Of a DNA stretch of 64,000 bases, positions 26,920 through 35,060 are shown in pieces. Made by a program: the position numbers and the translations under genes. The first letter of the stretch is position 1, and each line of letters starts with the position of its first letter. The notes below the pieces were generated by a model. The model saw only the letters and a program-made list of their open reading frames with translations, was not told where the DNA came from and searched no databases. Source of the stretch: Tepidimonas taiwanensis (lineage in GTDB: Bacteria > Pseudomonadota > Gammaproteobacteria > Burkholderiales > Burkholderiaceae_C); the NCBI RefSeq assembly GCF_020162115.1, contig NZ_CP083911.1, forward strand, positions 558,001 to 622,000, given 5' to 3'.

Positions 26920-27716
26920 GGTGGTGGCGGCGACTGCTTGCGGCGCTGATGGCCGCCGTCGCGGCGGTGGCGCAGGCGCAGTCCATCGTGGTGGCGTCGA
27001 CGACGTCCACCGAGCAGTCCGGCCTGTTTCGGTACCTGCTGCCGCGCTTCGAGGCCGCCACGGGCATCGCCGTCAAGGTGGTGGCCGTTGGCACGGGGCA
27101 GGCGCTGGACCTGGCGCGCCGGGGCGATGCCGACGTGCTGCTGGTGCACGACCGCGCGGCCGAGGAGCGGTTCGTCGCCGACGGGTGGGGCGTGCAGCGC
27201 CGCGACGTGATGTTCAATGATTTCGTGCTGGTGGGCCCGCAGGGCGATCCGGCCCGTGTGCGCGGCGGCGACATCGTCGAGGCACTGCGGCGCATCGCGG
27301 AACAGCGCGCGCCGTTCGTCTCGCGCGGGGACCGCAGCGGCACGCACGCGGCCGAGCTGCGCTACTGGGCGCTGGCGGGCGTGGAACCGACGTCCAACGG
27401 GGCGTATCGGGCGTGCGGCTGCGGCATGGGGCCGGCGCTCAACATCGCTGCGGGTACGGGTGCCTACGTGCTGACCGACCGCGGGACGTGGCTCGCGTTT
27501 CGCAACCGCGCCGATCTGGTGGTGCTGGTGGAAGGCGACCGGCGGCTGCGCAACGAATACGGTGTGATCCTGGTCAACCCCGCGCGCCATCCGCATGTGC
27601 GGGCGGTGGAGGGGCAGCGCTTCATCGATTGGCTGACCGGCCCGGCGGGGCAGGCGGCGATTGCGGACTACCGCATCAATGGCGAGCCGGTGTTTTTCCC
27701 AGCGGCGCGCCGCTGA
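26907..27716 (+). CDS. tupA: Tungstate-binding periplasmic protein (TupA-like)
   Basis: A 269-residue secreted binding protein; the signal peptide is about residues 1-25 (AAVAQAQ). The mature N-terminus VVASTTSTEQSGLFRYL carries the TTST oxyanion-binding motif of TupA proteins, and GTGQALDLARRGDADVLL and VSRGDRSGTHAAELRYW are further family marks. TupA binds tungstate far more tightly than molybdate in studied species. The GTG start at 26907 has a gggagga ribosome site at 26894-26900. The family alone does not exclude molybdate, but the nearby tungsten enzyme genes support tungstate. Confidence 0.88.
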   Translation: MGGVGWWRRLLAALMAAVAAVAQAQSIVVASTTSTEQSGLFRYLLPRFEAATGIAVKVVAVGTGQALDLARRGDADVLLVHDRAAEERFVADGWGVQRRDVMFNDFVLVGPQGDPARVRGGDIVEALRRIAEQRAPFVSRGDRSGTHAAELRYWALAGVEPTSNGAYRACGCGMGPALNIAAGTGAYVLTDRGTWLAFRNRADLVVLVEGDRRLRNEYGVILVNPARHPHVRAVEGQRFIDWLTGPAGQAAIADYRINGEPVFFPAARR

Positions 27717-27893
27717 GCCGCGTGGGCGCCCGTCCGCAGGGTGGGAAAGCCTCCTGCTGTGGGGGCGTATGTGGCCGTGGTGCCTCTCGGGCTGCCCGAT
27801 TGGCGGGGGGCCACGCCGGTGAGATCGAGGGCGGAGCGCCGTCGGTACGGCAAAAGAGGACGAGGACTCGGACCCGGAAGCCGTTCGCGTCCG

Positions 27894-29012
27894 TCAGCGT
27901 GAGGCCAGCTTGCGGTAGACGGTTGCGCGGCTGATGCCGAGCCGCCGCGCGGCCTCGGCCACGTTGCCGCCGGCTTCGGCCACGGCGTGGCGGATCAGGG
28001 CGGCCTCTCGCTGGCGCAGTGGCAGGGCGGAGCCGTGCCGTGCCTCGTCCTGCGACGAGCGCACCAGCGCGACGACCCGCAGGCCCGACCAGGTCGGCAC
28101 CTCCCACGGCCCCCGTCCGCGGCGCGCGGCGTCGAACCAGTCCGACGCGGGAACGGCAAAGACGTCCTCCACGCAGGGCCAGCCGCGCGCGTCGCGGCGC
28201 AGGTCCAGCATCTCGGCCGCGGTGCGGTTGACCCCGACGATGCGCCCCTCGCCGTCGAGCGTCAGCAACCCCTCGTCGTCGTCCCCCGGCAGGTGCCCAG
28301 GCCACGTGAGGTGTACGCTGATCGCGTGCGGGCGCTGCAGCACGAGCGCGTGCTCGATGCGCCGTGCGGTGACGGCCACCAGGTGCTTGAGCGCGCGCCG
28401 CTCCGGGGCCAGCACGCCCGTGAGGTCCAGCATGCCCACACACTGCCCGTCGGCGTCGAAGAGTGGCGCGCCCGCGCAGCTGTACACCGCGGTGTCGTCG
28501 AAAAAATGCTCGCCGCGGTGCAGCCAGACGGGCTGGCGCTCGATGAGCGCCGCCCCGATCGCGGTCGTGCCCACCGTGGCCTCCGACAGGTCCACCCCGA
28601 CGCGCGCGATGGCGTGCACGTGTGGGTTGGCGGCATCGGCCGGGCCGTGCACGTCGATGACCACCCCATGCGCGTCGGTCAGCAGCGCGAAATAACCCGT
28701 GTCGGCCATCGCGCGGCCCAGCGTGTGGTCGATCACCGGCCGCGCCGCGGCGCGCATTGCGTGGCTGCGTTCGAGCGCCGCACGCTGCGCGGCGGGACTG
28801 ACGCAGTCGAACAGCACCCGGTCGCGCGGATGCTGGCCGCGGGCCAGGCAGCGCCGCCACGACGCGGTGATCCACGGCTCGATCGCGTCCAGCGGCGCGG
28901 CGGGGTCGTCCAGCAGGCGCCGGCGCGCCGCGTCGATACAGGCCAGCCGACCGGGTGCGGGCGCGGATGGGACAAAGGGGCCGCCGGTGGCGGACCGGGT
29001 GGATGGGGTCAC
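27894..29012 (-). CDS. GAF/PAS-Fis transcriptional regulator lacking the AAA+ domain
   Basis: A 372-residue regulator. The N-terminal part (about 25-230) resembles the GAF sensor of AcoR-type activators (GYFALLTDAHGVVIDVHG, VGTTAIGAAL, YSCAGAPLFDADG). A PAS-like segment follows (GLLTLDGEGRIVGVNRTAAEML), then directly a Fis-type helix-turn-helix at the C-terminus (GGNVAEAARRLGISRATVYRK). The central AAA+ module with Walker A and GAFTGA, present in sigma-54 activators, is absent. A gaggagacgacac ribosome site supports the GTG start at 29012. It is divergent from aorABC and probably controls it. Confidence 0.85.
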   Translation of the reverse strand: MTPSTRSATGGPFVPSAPAPGRLACIDAARRRLLDDPAAPLDAIEPWITASWRRCLARGQHPRDRVLFDCVSPAAQRAALERSHAMRAAARPVIDHTLGRAMADTGYFALLTDAHGVVIDVHGPADAANPHVHAIARVGVDLSEATVGTTAIGAALIERQPVWLHRGEHFFDDTAVYSCAGAPLFDADGQCVGMLDLTGVLAPERRALKHLVAVTARRIEHALVLQRPHAISVHLTWPGHLPGDDDEGLLTLDGEGRIVGVNRTAAEMLDLRRDARGWPCVEDVFAVPASDWFDAARRGRGPWEVPTWSGLRVVALVRSSQDEARHGSALPLRQREAALIRHAVAEAGGNVAEAARRLGISRATVYRKLASR

Positions 29013-29229
29013 GTGTCGTCTCCTCTTGCCGCGGGTCGTCGCCGCGCGGTCGGGTGCGATGCTCGTTGATGGCGGCAGGTGCGCGTGTCGCATTTTGAGA
29101 ATTTGTGGCGCGACGGGCGCCGGCTCAGGGTTGTCCCTAGGGCGCGTGGGGGATTCTGTGCCAACAATGGCAGGGCGATCAAGACCCCACCAGCGCCCGC
29201 GGCGGGCGCCATACACCAGGAGACGACGC
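29013..29229. promoter_or_regulatory. Divergent regulatory region of the aor cluster
   Basis: These 217 bases separate the GAF/Fis regulator from aorA. A dyad gtcgc (29086-29090) / gcgac (29109-29113) frames an AT-rich centre, and an eight-base palindrome CCCTAGGG stands at 29134-29141. Either could be an operator. No riboswitch (including a Moco/Tuco motif) was recognised. Confidence 0.4.
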
Positions 29230-29706
29230 ATGCAAAAGGTGTTGCACATCGACCCCGGCAAGTGCACCGGGTGCCTGTCGTGCGAGATGGCGTGTTCGTT
29301 CGAGAACTACGGCGTCTACGCCACCTCGAAGTCGCGCATCAAGGTGTTCGACTTCCACCACACCGGCCGCAAGGTGCCCTACACCTGCACGCAGTGTGAC
29401 GAGGCGTGGTGTCTGCACGCCTGTCCGGTCGAGGCCATCACGGTGGACAAGGCCACCGGTGCCAAGGTGGTCAACGAAACGACCTGCGTGGGCTGCAAGG
29501 TGTGCACGATCGCCTGCCCGTTTGGCACCATCAACTACGTGCACGACACCGGCAAGGTGCAGAAGTGCGACCTCTGCGGCGGTGAGCCCGCGTGCGCCGA
29601 CGCGTGCCCGACCGGCGCCATCACGTTCATCGACGCCGACTGGACGGGGCTGGCCCGGATGCAGCAGTGGGCCAACAAGCTCGGCAACCAGGCGGCGGCC
29701 GCCTGA
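29230..29706 (+). CDS. aorA: Polyferredoxin subunit of aldehyde oxidoreductase (AorA-like)
   Basis: A 158-residue electron-transfer protein with sixteen cysteines in four cluster motifs: CTGCLSCEMAC, CTQCDEAWCLHAC, CVGCKVCTIAC and CDLCGGEPACADAC. This predicts four 4Fe-4S clusters, like the small subunits of DMSO-reductase-type enzymes and AorA of Aromatoleum. It should carry electrons between the tungsten subunit and the flavoprotein. There is no signal peptide, so it is cytoplasmic. It is 20 bases upstream of aorB. Confidence 0.9.
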   Translation: MQKVLHIDPGKCTGCLSCEMACSFENYGVYATSKSRIKVFDFHHTGRKVPYTCTQCDEAWCLHACPVEAITVDKATGAKVVNETTCVGCKVCTIACPFGTINYVHDTGKVQKCDLCGGEPACADACPTGAITFIDADWTGLARMQQWANKLGNQAAAA

Positions 29707-29726
29707 GGCGAGAAAAGGAGACCACC

Positions 29727-31574
29727 ATGTCCTGGGCTGGAAAAATCCTGCGTGTGAACCTGACGGCCGGCACCTGCACGCCCGAGCCGCTCAACATGAC
29801 CTGGGCGCGCCAGTATCTCGGCTCGCGCGGGCTGGGCAGCAAGTACCTGGTCGAGGAAGTCGACCCCAAGGTCGATCCGCTCTCGCCCGACAACAAGATC
29901 ATCTGGGCCACGGGGCCGCTGACCGGCACGATGGCCTCCACCGGCGGGCGCTACACCGTCATCACCAAGGGGCCGCTCACCGGCGCGATCGCCTGCTCCA
30001 ACTCCGGCGGCTACTGGGGGGCGGAGCTGAAGATGGCGGGCTGGGACATGATCATCTTCGAGGGCAAGAGTCCCAAGCCCGTGTACCTCTACATCCACGA
30101 CGACGAGGTCGAGCTGCGCGACGCCTCGCACCTGTGGGGCAAGTCGGTGTGGGACACCGAGGAGATCCTCAAGACCTCGCTGCAGGACCCGCTGCTGCGC
30201 ATCTCCAGCATCGGGCGCGCGGGGGAAAACCAGGTGCTCTTCGCCTGCGTGGTCAATGACCTGCACCGCGCGGCGGGCCGCTCCGGCGTCGGCGCGGTGG
30301 CCGGCAGCAAAAACCTCAAGGCCATCGCGGTGCGCGGCACCAAAGGCGTGGGCAACGTGCGCGACCCCAAGGCCTTCATGCAGGTCACCAAGGAAAAGAA
30401 AAAGATCCTGGCCGACAACGCGGTCACCGGGCAGGGGCTGCCCAAGTATGGCACCCAGGTGCTGATGAACGTCATCAACGAAATCGGCGCGCTGCCCACG
30501 CGCAACCACCGCGACGTGCAGTTCGAGGGGGCCAAGGACATCTCGGCCGAGGCCATGCTCACCCCGCGGCCGACCGATGGCAAGACGCACCTCGTGACCA
30601 ATCAGGCGTGCTTCGGTTGCACCATCGCCTGTGGGCGCATCAGCAAGATCGACGAGACGCACTTCAGCGTGCAGAACAAACCGCAGTACTGGGGGGCCTC
30701 GGGCGGCCTCGAGTACGAGGCGGCGTGGGCGCTGGGCGCGGCCAACGGCGTGAACGACCTCGAGGCGCTGCAGTACGCCAACCTGATCTGCAACGAGCAC
30801 GGCATGGACCCGATTAGCTTCGGTGCGACGGTCGGGGCCGTGATGGAGCTCTACGAACTCGGCGTGCTGACCAAGGAGCAGATCGGCATCGAGGCGCCGT
30901 TCGGTTCGGCGCGCGCGCTGTGCGAGCTGGCCGACATGACCGCCAACGGCATCGGCTTCGGCAAGGAAATCGGGCTCGGCTCCAAGCGCCTGTGCGAGAA
31001 GTACGGCCACCCCGAGCTGTCGATGAGCGTCAAGGGGCAGGAATTCCCCGCTTACGACAGCCGTGGCATCCAGGGCATGGGGCTGGCCTACGCCACCAGC
31101 AACCGCGGTGCGTGCCACCTGCGCGGCTACACGGTCGCCTCCGAAGTCCTGGGCATCCCGGTCAAGACCGACCCGCACACCGCCGAGGGCAAGCCCGAGC
31201 TGGTCAAGGCGTTCCAGGACGCCACCGCCGCTTTCGACTCGGCGGGGATCTGCATCTTCACGAGCTTTGCCTGGGGGCTGGCGGACGTCGCGCCGCAGGT
31301 GGCCGCAGCGTGTGGCGAAGAGTTCACCACCGAGGAGCTGGAGCGCATCGGCGAGCGCATCTGGAACATGGAGCGCGCCTTCAACAACGCCGCGGGCTTC
31401 ACGGCCAAGGACGACAGCCTGCCGCCGCGCCTGCTGACGGAGCCGGCCAAGACCGGGCCCGCCAAGGGGCTGGTCAACAAGCTGCCGGAGATGCTGCCGA
31501 AGTACTACCAGGTGCGTGGCTGGGACGCCGAGGGGCGCCCGACGCCCGAGACGCTGGCACGCCTGGGCCTGTGA
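29727..31574 (+). CDS. aorB: Tungsten-dependent aldehyde:ferredoxin oxidoreductase, large subunit
   Basis: A 615-residue enzyme of the AOR family. The N-terminal domain begins WAGKILRVNLTAGTCTPEPL and includes YLGSRGLGSKYL and GPLTGAIACSNSGGYWG, the bis-pterin tungsten region. Cluster ligands are visible as C295, C298 and C302 (ACFGCTIAC) with C509 (SAGICIF), the same pattern as the archaeal AOR. The enzyme oxidises aldehydes to acids and can reduce activated acids. An aaaaggag ribosome site precedes the ATG. Together with AorA and the FAD subunit it matches the NAD-linked AorABC of Aromatoleum and Thauera. Molybdenum use is less likely. Confidence 0.93.
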   Translation: MSWAGKILRVNLTAGTCTPEPLNMTWARQYLGSRGLGSKYLVEEVDPKVDPLSPDNKIIWATGPLTGTMASTGGRYTVITKGPLTGAIACSNSGGYWGAELKMAGWDMIIFEGKSPKPVYLYIHDDEVELRDASHLWGKSVWDTEEILKTSLQDPLLRISSIGRAGENQVLFACVVNDLHRAAGRSGVGAVAGSKNLKAIAVRGTKGVGNVRDPKAFMQVTKEKKKILADNAVTGQGLPKYGTQVLMNVINEIGALPTRNHRDVQFEGAKDISAEAMLTPRPTDGKTHLVTNQACFGCTIACGRISKIDETHFSVQNKPQYWGASGGLEYEAAWALGAANGVNDLEALQYANLICNEHGMDPISFGATVGAVMELYELGVLTKEQIGIEAPFGSARALCELADMTANGIGFGKEIGLGSKRLCEKYGHPELSMSVKGQEFPAYDSRGIQGMGLAYATSNRGACHLRGYTVASEVLGIPVKTDPHTAEGKPELVKAFQDATAAFDSAGICIFTSFAWGLADVAPQVAAACGEEFTTEELERIGERIWNMERAFNNAAGFTAKDDSLPPRLLTEPAKTGPAKGLVNKLPEMLPKYYQVRGWDAEGRPTPETLARLGL

Positions 31575-31597
31575 ACGCGGCCTGATCGCCGAGCCCG

Positions 31598-31625
31598 AAG
31601 CGGCCTGCGAGGCCGCTTCCTTTTG
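31598..31625 (+). terminator. Strong hairpin between aorB and aorC
   Basis: A perfect 10-bp stem (gaagcggcct at 31598-31607, aggccgcttc at 31611-31620) with a 3-base loop is followed by ctttt. It sits in the 66-base gap between aorB and aorC, where it may partly terminate transcription or protect the upstream mRNA. Confidence 0.7.
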
Positions 31626-31640
31626 GGGGAGCACGACGAC

Positions 31641-32918
31641 ATGACCCATCACGTCATCCTCGGCGCCGGCCCGGCGGGCGTCATCGCGGCCGAGACGATC
31701 CGGCAACACGCGCCGTCGGACCGCATCACGCTCATCGGCGACGAGCCCGAGCCGCCGTACTCGCGCATGGCGATTCCGTACCTGTTGGTCGGCAACATCG
31801 ACGAGGCGGGGACGTATTTGCGCAAGGGCGCCGACCACTACGAGCGGCTGCGCATCGAGCGCGTGCACGCGCGCGCCACGGCGGTCGATACCGACTCGCG
31901 CACCGTGCGCCTGGGCGACGGGCGCAGCGTCCCGTATGACCGGCTGCTGATCGCCACCGGCTCGCGCCCCGTGCAGCCGCCGATTCCCGGCATCCACCTG
32001 CCGGGGGTGCACCACTGCTGGACGCTGGCCGACGCGCGCGCGATCATGGCGCGCGCCACGCCGGGCGCGCGCGTGTTGCAGCTCGGCGCGGGCTTCATCG
32101 GCTGCATCATCATGGAAGCGCTGCAGCTGCGTGGCGTGCGGCTGACGGTCGTCGAGATGGGCGACCGCATGGTGCCGCGCATGATGGGCCCGGCCGCCGG
32201 CGGGATGATCCGTGCCTGGTGCGAGGCCAAGGGCGTGACCGTGCACACGAACACGCGGCTGGAGGCGATCGACCACGAGGCACCCTTGTGTGTGCGCCTC
32301 TCCAACGGCGAGCGCGTGCCGGCCGATCTCGTCATCATCGCGGCGGGGGTCAAACCGGCGATCCAGTTCCTCGAAGGCTCCGGTATCCGCTGCCTGCAGG
32401 GGGTGCTCACCGACGAGCACATGCAGACCAACGTTCCCGGCGTCTACGCCGCGGGCGACTGCGCCGAAGCGTTCGACAAGGTGTCGGGCACGACCATCGT
32501 CAGCGCCATCCAGCCCAACGCGGCGGAGCAGGCGCGCGTCGCGGCGCTCAACATGGTGGGCCAGCGCGCGGTGCTGCGCGGGGTGACGCAGATCAACGTG
32601 CTCGACACGCTCGGGCTCATCTCGGCGAGCTTTGGCAACTGGCAGGGCGTGCCCGGCGGCGAGCGCGTCGAGCGCATCGACCCGGCACAGCACAAGGTGC
32701 TGAGCCTGTGTTTCGACGGCGACGTGATGGTCGGCTGCAACAGCGTTGGGTGGACCGACCACATCGGGGCGCTGCGCGGGCTGGTGGAAGGGCGCGTGCG
32801 GCTGGGCGAATGGAAAGACGTGCTGATGCGCGATCCCACGCAGTTCATGGCGGCGTATCTGGCCGCGGCGCAGGCCCAGTCGCGCTGGAGCGGCGCGGCC
32901 GACACCCGCCGGCGCTGA
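31641..32918 (+). CDS. aorC: NAD(P)/FAD-dependent oxidoreductase, AorC-like subunit
   Basis: A 425-residue flavoprotein of the pyridine nucleotide-disulfide oxidoreductase family. The FAD motif is VILGAGPAGVIAAETI at the N-terminus, with the ATGSRP segment near 110. The NAD motif is LQLGAGFIGCIIMEAL near 155, and the second FAD motif GVYAAGDCAEA is near 275. As the third subunit of AorABC it would pass electrons between the iron-sulfur chain and NAD+. ATG 31641 is chosen over an in-frame start at 31623 because of the gggga ribosome site. It lies 13 bases before the MoaD-like gene. Confidence 0.88.
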   Translation: MTHHVILGAGPAGVIAAETIRQHAPSDRITLIGDEPEPPYSRMAIPYLLVGNIDEAGTYLRKGADHYERLRIERVHARATAVDTDSRTVRLGDGRSVPYDRLLIATGSRPVQPPIPGIHLPGVHHCWTLADARAIMARATPGARVLQLGAGFIGCIIMEALQLRGVRLTVVEMGDRMVPRMMGPAAGGMIRAWCEAKGVTVHTNTRLEAIDHEAPLCVRLSNGERVPADLVIIAAGVKPAIQFLEGSGIRCLQGVLTDEHMQTNVPGVYAAGDCAEAFDKVSGTTIVSAIQPNAAEQARVAALNMVGQRAVLRGVTQINVLDTLGLISASFGNWQGVPGGERVERIDPAQHKVLSLCFDGDVMVGCNSVGWTDHIGALRGLVEGRVRLGEWKDVLMRDPTQFMAAYLAAAQAQSRWSGAADTRRR

Positions 32919-32931
32919 AGAGGGCGCGCCG

Positions 32932-33183
32932 ATGCAGGTCACGCTCAAGCTCTTTGCCACGCTCGGCGACCACCTGCCGCCGGGGGCGCGCTTCAACCAG
33001 GTGGAGCTGGACGTGCCGGACGGCACGACGGTGCAGGCGTTGATCGACCGCTACCAGTTGCCGCCCAAGCTCGTGCACCTCGTCCTTGTCAACGGGGTGT
33101 TCGTGCCGCCCGCCGAGCGGGCCACGCGCGCACTCGCCCCGGGTGACGTGCTCGCGATCTGGCCGCCGATCGCGGGTGGCTGA
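32932..33183 (+). CDS. MoaD/ThiS-family small sulfur carrier
   Basis: An 83-residue beta-grasp protein ending in Gly-Gly (PPIAGG), the mark of sulfur-carrier proteins activated at the C-terminus. Visible segments are VTLKLFATLGDHLPPG, VPDGTTVQALIDRYQLP and LVNGVFVPPAERATRALAPGDVLAI. MoaD supplies sulfur for molybdopterin dithiolene formation, and many AOR operons carry such a homologue, presumably for the tungsten cofactor. It is 13 bases after aorC, in the same direction, so part of the operon. Whether it is a dedicated MoaD or the general one cannot be told here. Confidence 0.85.
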   Translation: MQVTLKLFATLGDHLPPGARFNQVELDVPDGTTVQALIDRYQLPPKLVHLVLVNGVFVPPAERATRALAPGDVLAIWPPIAGG

Positions 33184-33228
33184 AGGCACCTTGGTGGTTG
33201 ACGCCATCGACGCCCGGCGCCATTGACC

Positions 33229-33528
33229 GTGCAATCCGACTACCCCGAAACCTTCGAGCGGGAGATGGGTTGCACCGTCGACGAATGGCTGGGCTGGCTG
33301 CCCGCGGCCATCGGCGATCACCCGTGGGTGCGAGACGGTGACGCGGTCCGCGTGAACCTGGGGGCGGGCACGCTGACGCTGGAATGGCGGCCGCTGCCGC
33401 CGCGGCAGATCGCGCTGATACGCCTGCCGCGGCTGTGGGTGCGCTTCGCCTTCGCCGGCGTGGACGCGGATATGCGCCGGCGCTTCATGCGGCGCTTCGA
33501 TCTGTACATGCAGCGTGGGGGTGGGTGA
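33229..33528 (+). CDS. Small protein of unknown function in the aor cluster
   Basis: About 99 residues, starting with GTG at 33229 (MQSDYPETFE) or TTG at 33223; no strong ribosome site decides. I do not recognise the family. The protein has an acidic N-terminal third with one cysteine (EMGCTVDEWLGWLPAAIG), a middle beta-rich part, and an arginine-rich C-terminus (DADMRRRFMRRFDLYMQ). It has no signal peptide and no clear membrane helix. It follows the MoaD-like gene by 45 bases in the same direction, which suggests a role in maturation or function of the tungsten enzyme. That is inference from position only. Confidence 0.65.
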   Translation: MQSDYPETFEREMGCTVDEWLGWLPAAIGDHPWVRDGDAVRVNLGAGTLTLEWRPLPPRQIALIRLPRLWVRFAFAGVDADMRRRFMRRFDLYMQRGGG

Positions 33529-33602
33529 GGGCGGGCCCCGCCGAGGTCGTGTTTCGATACCCGCGGGGGTGTGTAAGATAGCAGCGTGAAAGGATTCTGC
33601 CG

Positions 33603-34049
33603 ATGAATTCCACCGCCACCGTCACGCTGACCCGCCGCAGCGGCTACCAGTTCGAAATCGACTTTGGCTTGGGCACGCCCGCGCTGTTGAGCGACGAGCC
33701 GCCGCCGCTGGGCCAATCGCAAGGGCCGACGCCCAATCACCTGTTGCTGGCAGCGGTGGCCAACTGCCTGAGCGCGAGCCTGACCTTTGCGCTGTCCAAG
33801 TTCAAGCAGGACCCGGGCACGCTGCGCGCGACGGCGCGCGCCACCGTCGGCCGCAACGAAGCCAACCGCCTGCGCATCCAGCGCATCGAGGTCGATATCG
33901 AACTCGAGCGGCCCGGCGCGGCGTACGAGCACCTGGAGCGCATCCTGTCGCAGTTCGAGGAGTTCTGCACCGTCTCGATGAGCGTGCGCCAGGGCATCCC
34001 GATCGACGTGCGCGTGCGCGACGCCGACGGGCAGGCGCTCAAGGGCTGA
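33603..34049 (+). CDS. OsmC-family protein
   Basis: A 148-residue protein of the OsmC/Ohr superfamily. The two reactive cysteines are visible in LLAAVANCLSASL and FEEFCTVSMSV. Such proteins reduce organic hydroperoxides, though many members of this shorter group have no tested activity. An aaaggat ribosome site and a TAAGAT -10-like box lie just upstream, so it probably has its own promoter. The gene overlaps the convergent rdgC by 11 bases. Confidence 0.87.
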   Translation: MNSTATVTLTRRSGYQFEIDFGLGTPALLSDEPPPLGQSQGPTPNHLLLAAVANCLSASLTFALSKFKQDPGTLRATARATVGRNEANRLRIQRIEVDIELERPGAAYEHLERILSQFEEFCTVSMSVRQGIPIDVRVRDADGQALKG

Positions 34050-34950
34050 CGCCGGCGCGGCGCTCGCCCCCCAGCGCCGCGATCAGGTCGCCGATCAGCG
34101 ACGACAGCTCGCCGGTGAGCAGCGCCACGTCCGCGTCGAAGCGGTCCGCCGCGTCGCGCTCGTCGTCGCGCAGCACGTCGTCGGCCAGTGCCACGCGGCG
34201 CAGCTGACCGGATTCGGTCAGCACGAAGGTCACCCGCCCGTCCCAGTCCAGCGCGAGCCGGGTCGGCCGCTTGCCCTGCTGCAGGTGGTGGCGCATCTCC
34301 TGCGGGTCCAGCACGTGGCGCGCGAAGCGCACCACCGCCGGGCTGTCCCCGTCGCCCTTGAGCTCCACCTCCCGCCCCGGCGCGAAGTGCGGCGGCCAGT
34401 CGTCGGCGTCTGCGGCCAGCCACCCGGCCATCGCCCCCGCGGGCGACAGCGCCGTGTCGATCGGCTCGAGCCGCAGCCCGTCCACCGCCTTGACCAGCGC
34501 TGTCACGACGGCGTCGATGCGCGCCGCGGTGGTCGTGTCCAGCGCCACGCGCCCGGCCGCCACGTCCCACCAGACCCACACGTCGACCGACTGCGCGAAC
34601 GCCACCGGCAGCAGCGCCTGCACGATCGCGTCTTTGAGTTCGCGTTGTTCGCGCCGCCCGGGCGTGCGGCCTTCGGTCGCCTCGATGTGGGCGCAGCGCG
34701 CCTGCAGCTCGCGCCGCACGACGGCGGCGGGCACACGCTTGCGCTCGATGCGGTAGCGCAGCACGCGATGTCCCTGGATCGACTCGATCAGCGGGGCGTG
34801 TTCCGCGTCCCGCGGCGGGACCCAGCCCTCGCTGAGCGCCTGCGTCGGGCCACACGGGCTGAAGGTCGCCGCGCGCAGCGCGGCATCGACCGCGTCGAGC
34901 GGCGCATCGATGGGGTGGGCCAGGCGAAAGACGGTGAGGTTTTTGAACAC
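34039..34950 (-). CDS. rdgC: Recombination-associated protein RdgC
   Basis: A 303-residue protein matching RdgC, a ring-shaped DNA-binding protein that limits RecA activity. The N-terminus MFKNLTVFRLAH is characteristic and begins here with GTG at 34950. Other marks are TFSPCGPTQALSEGWVPP, LRYRIERKRVPAAVV, and LLTGELSSLIGDLIAALGGE at the C-terminus. Upstream in-frame sequence is low-complexity and not part of the family. The 3' end overlaps osmC on the other strand. Confidence 0.93.
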   Translation of the reverse strand: MFKNLTVFRLAHPIDAPLDAVDAALRAATFSPCGPTQALSEGWVPPRDAEHAPLIESIQGHRVLRYRIERKRVPAAVVRRELQARCAHIEATEGRTPGRREQRELKDAIVQALLPVAFAQSVDVWVWWDVAAGRVALDTTTAARIDAVVTALVKAVDGLRLEPIDTALSPAGAMAGWLAADADDWPPHFAPGREVELKGDGDSPAVVRFARHVLDPQEMRHHLQQGKRPTRLALDWDGRVTFVLTESGQLRRVALADDVLRDDERDAADRFDADVALLTGELSSLIGDLIAALGGERRAGVSP

Positions 34951-35017
34951 GTGAGGGTGCCGCAGGGATCGGCTGAGCCGACGGGTGCCGTCACCGCGCG
35001 GCCCGCGCAAAGTCTCG

Positions 35018-35051
35018 TAAAACACAAACGCCACCGCGGGGGTGGCGTTTG
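35018..35051 (-). terminator. Terminator of tRNA-Gly
   Basis: A perfect 11-bp stem pairs 35051-35041 with 35035-35025 (caaacgccacc and ggtggcgtttg) around a 5-base loop. On the minus strand it is followed by tgttttac, 9 bases after the tRNA 3' end. Confidence 0.8.
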
Positions 35052-35060
35052 TTGGCGTCT

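Noticed and set aside
29104..29121. A GG-N10-GC arrangement resembling a sigma-54 promoter upstream of aorA
   Set aside because: The match to TGGCACG-N4-TTGC is weak at the -12 end, such patterns are frequent in GC-rich DNA, and the adjacent regulator lacks the AAA+ domain needed for sigma-54.
29535..33026. A minus-strand open frame of 1163 codons opposite aorA, aorB, aorC and the MoaD-like gene
   Set aside because: It is a mirror of the real genes in high-GC DNA; the plus-strand proteins have clear cofactor motifs.
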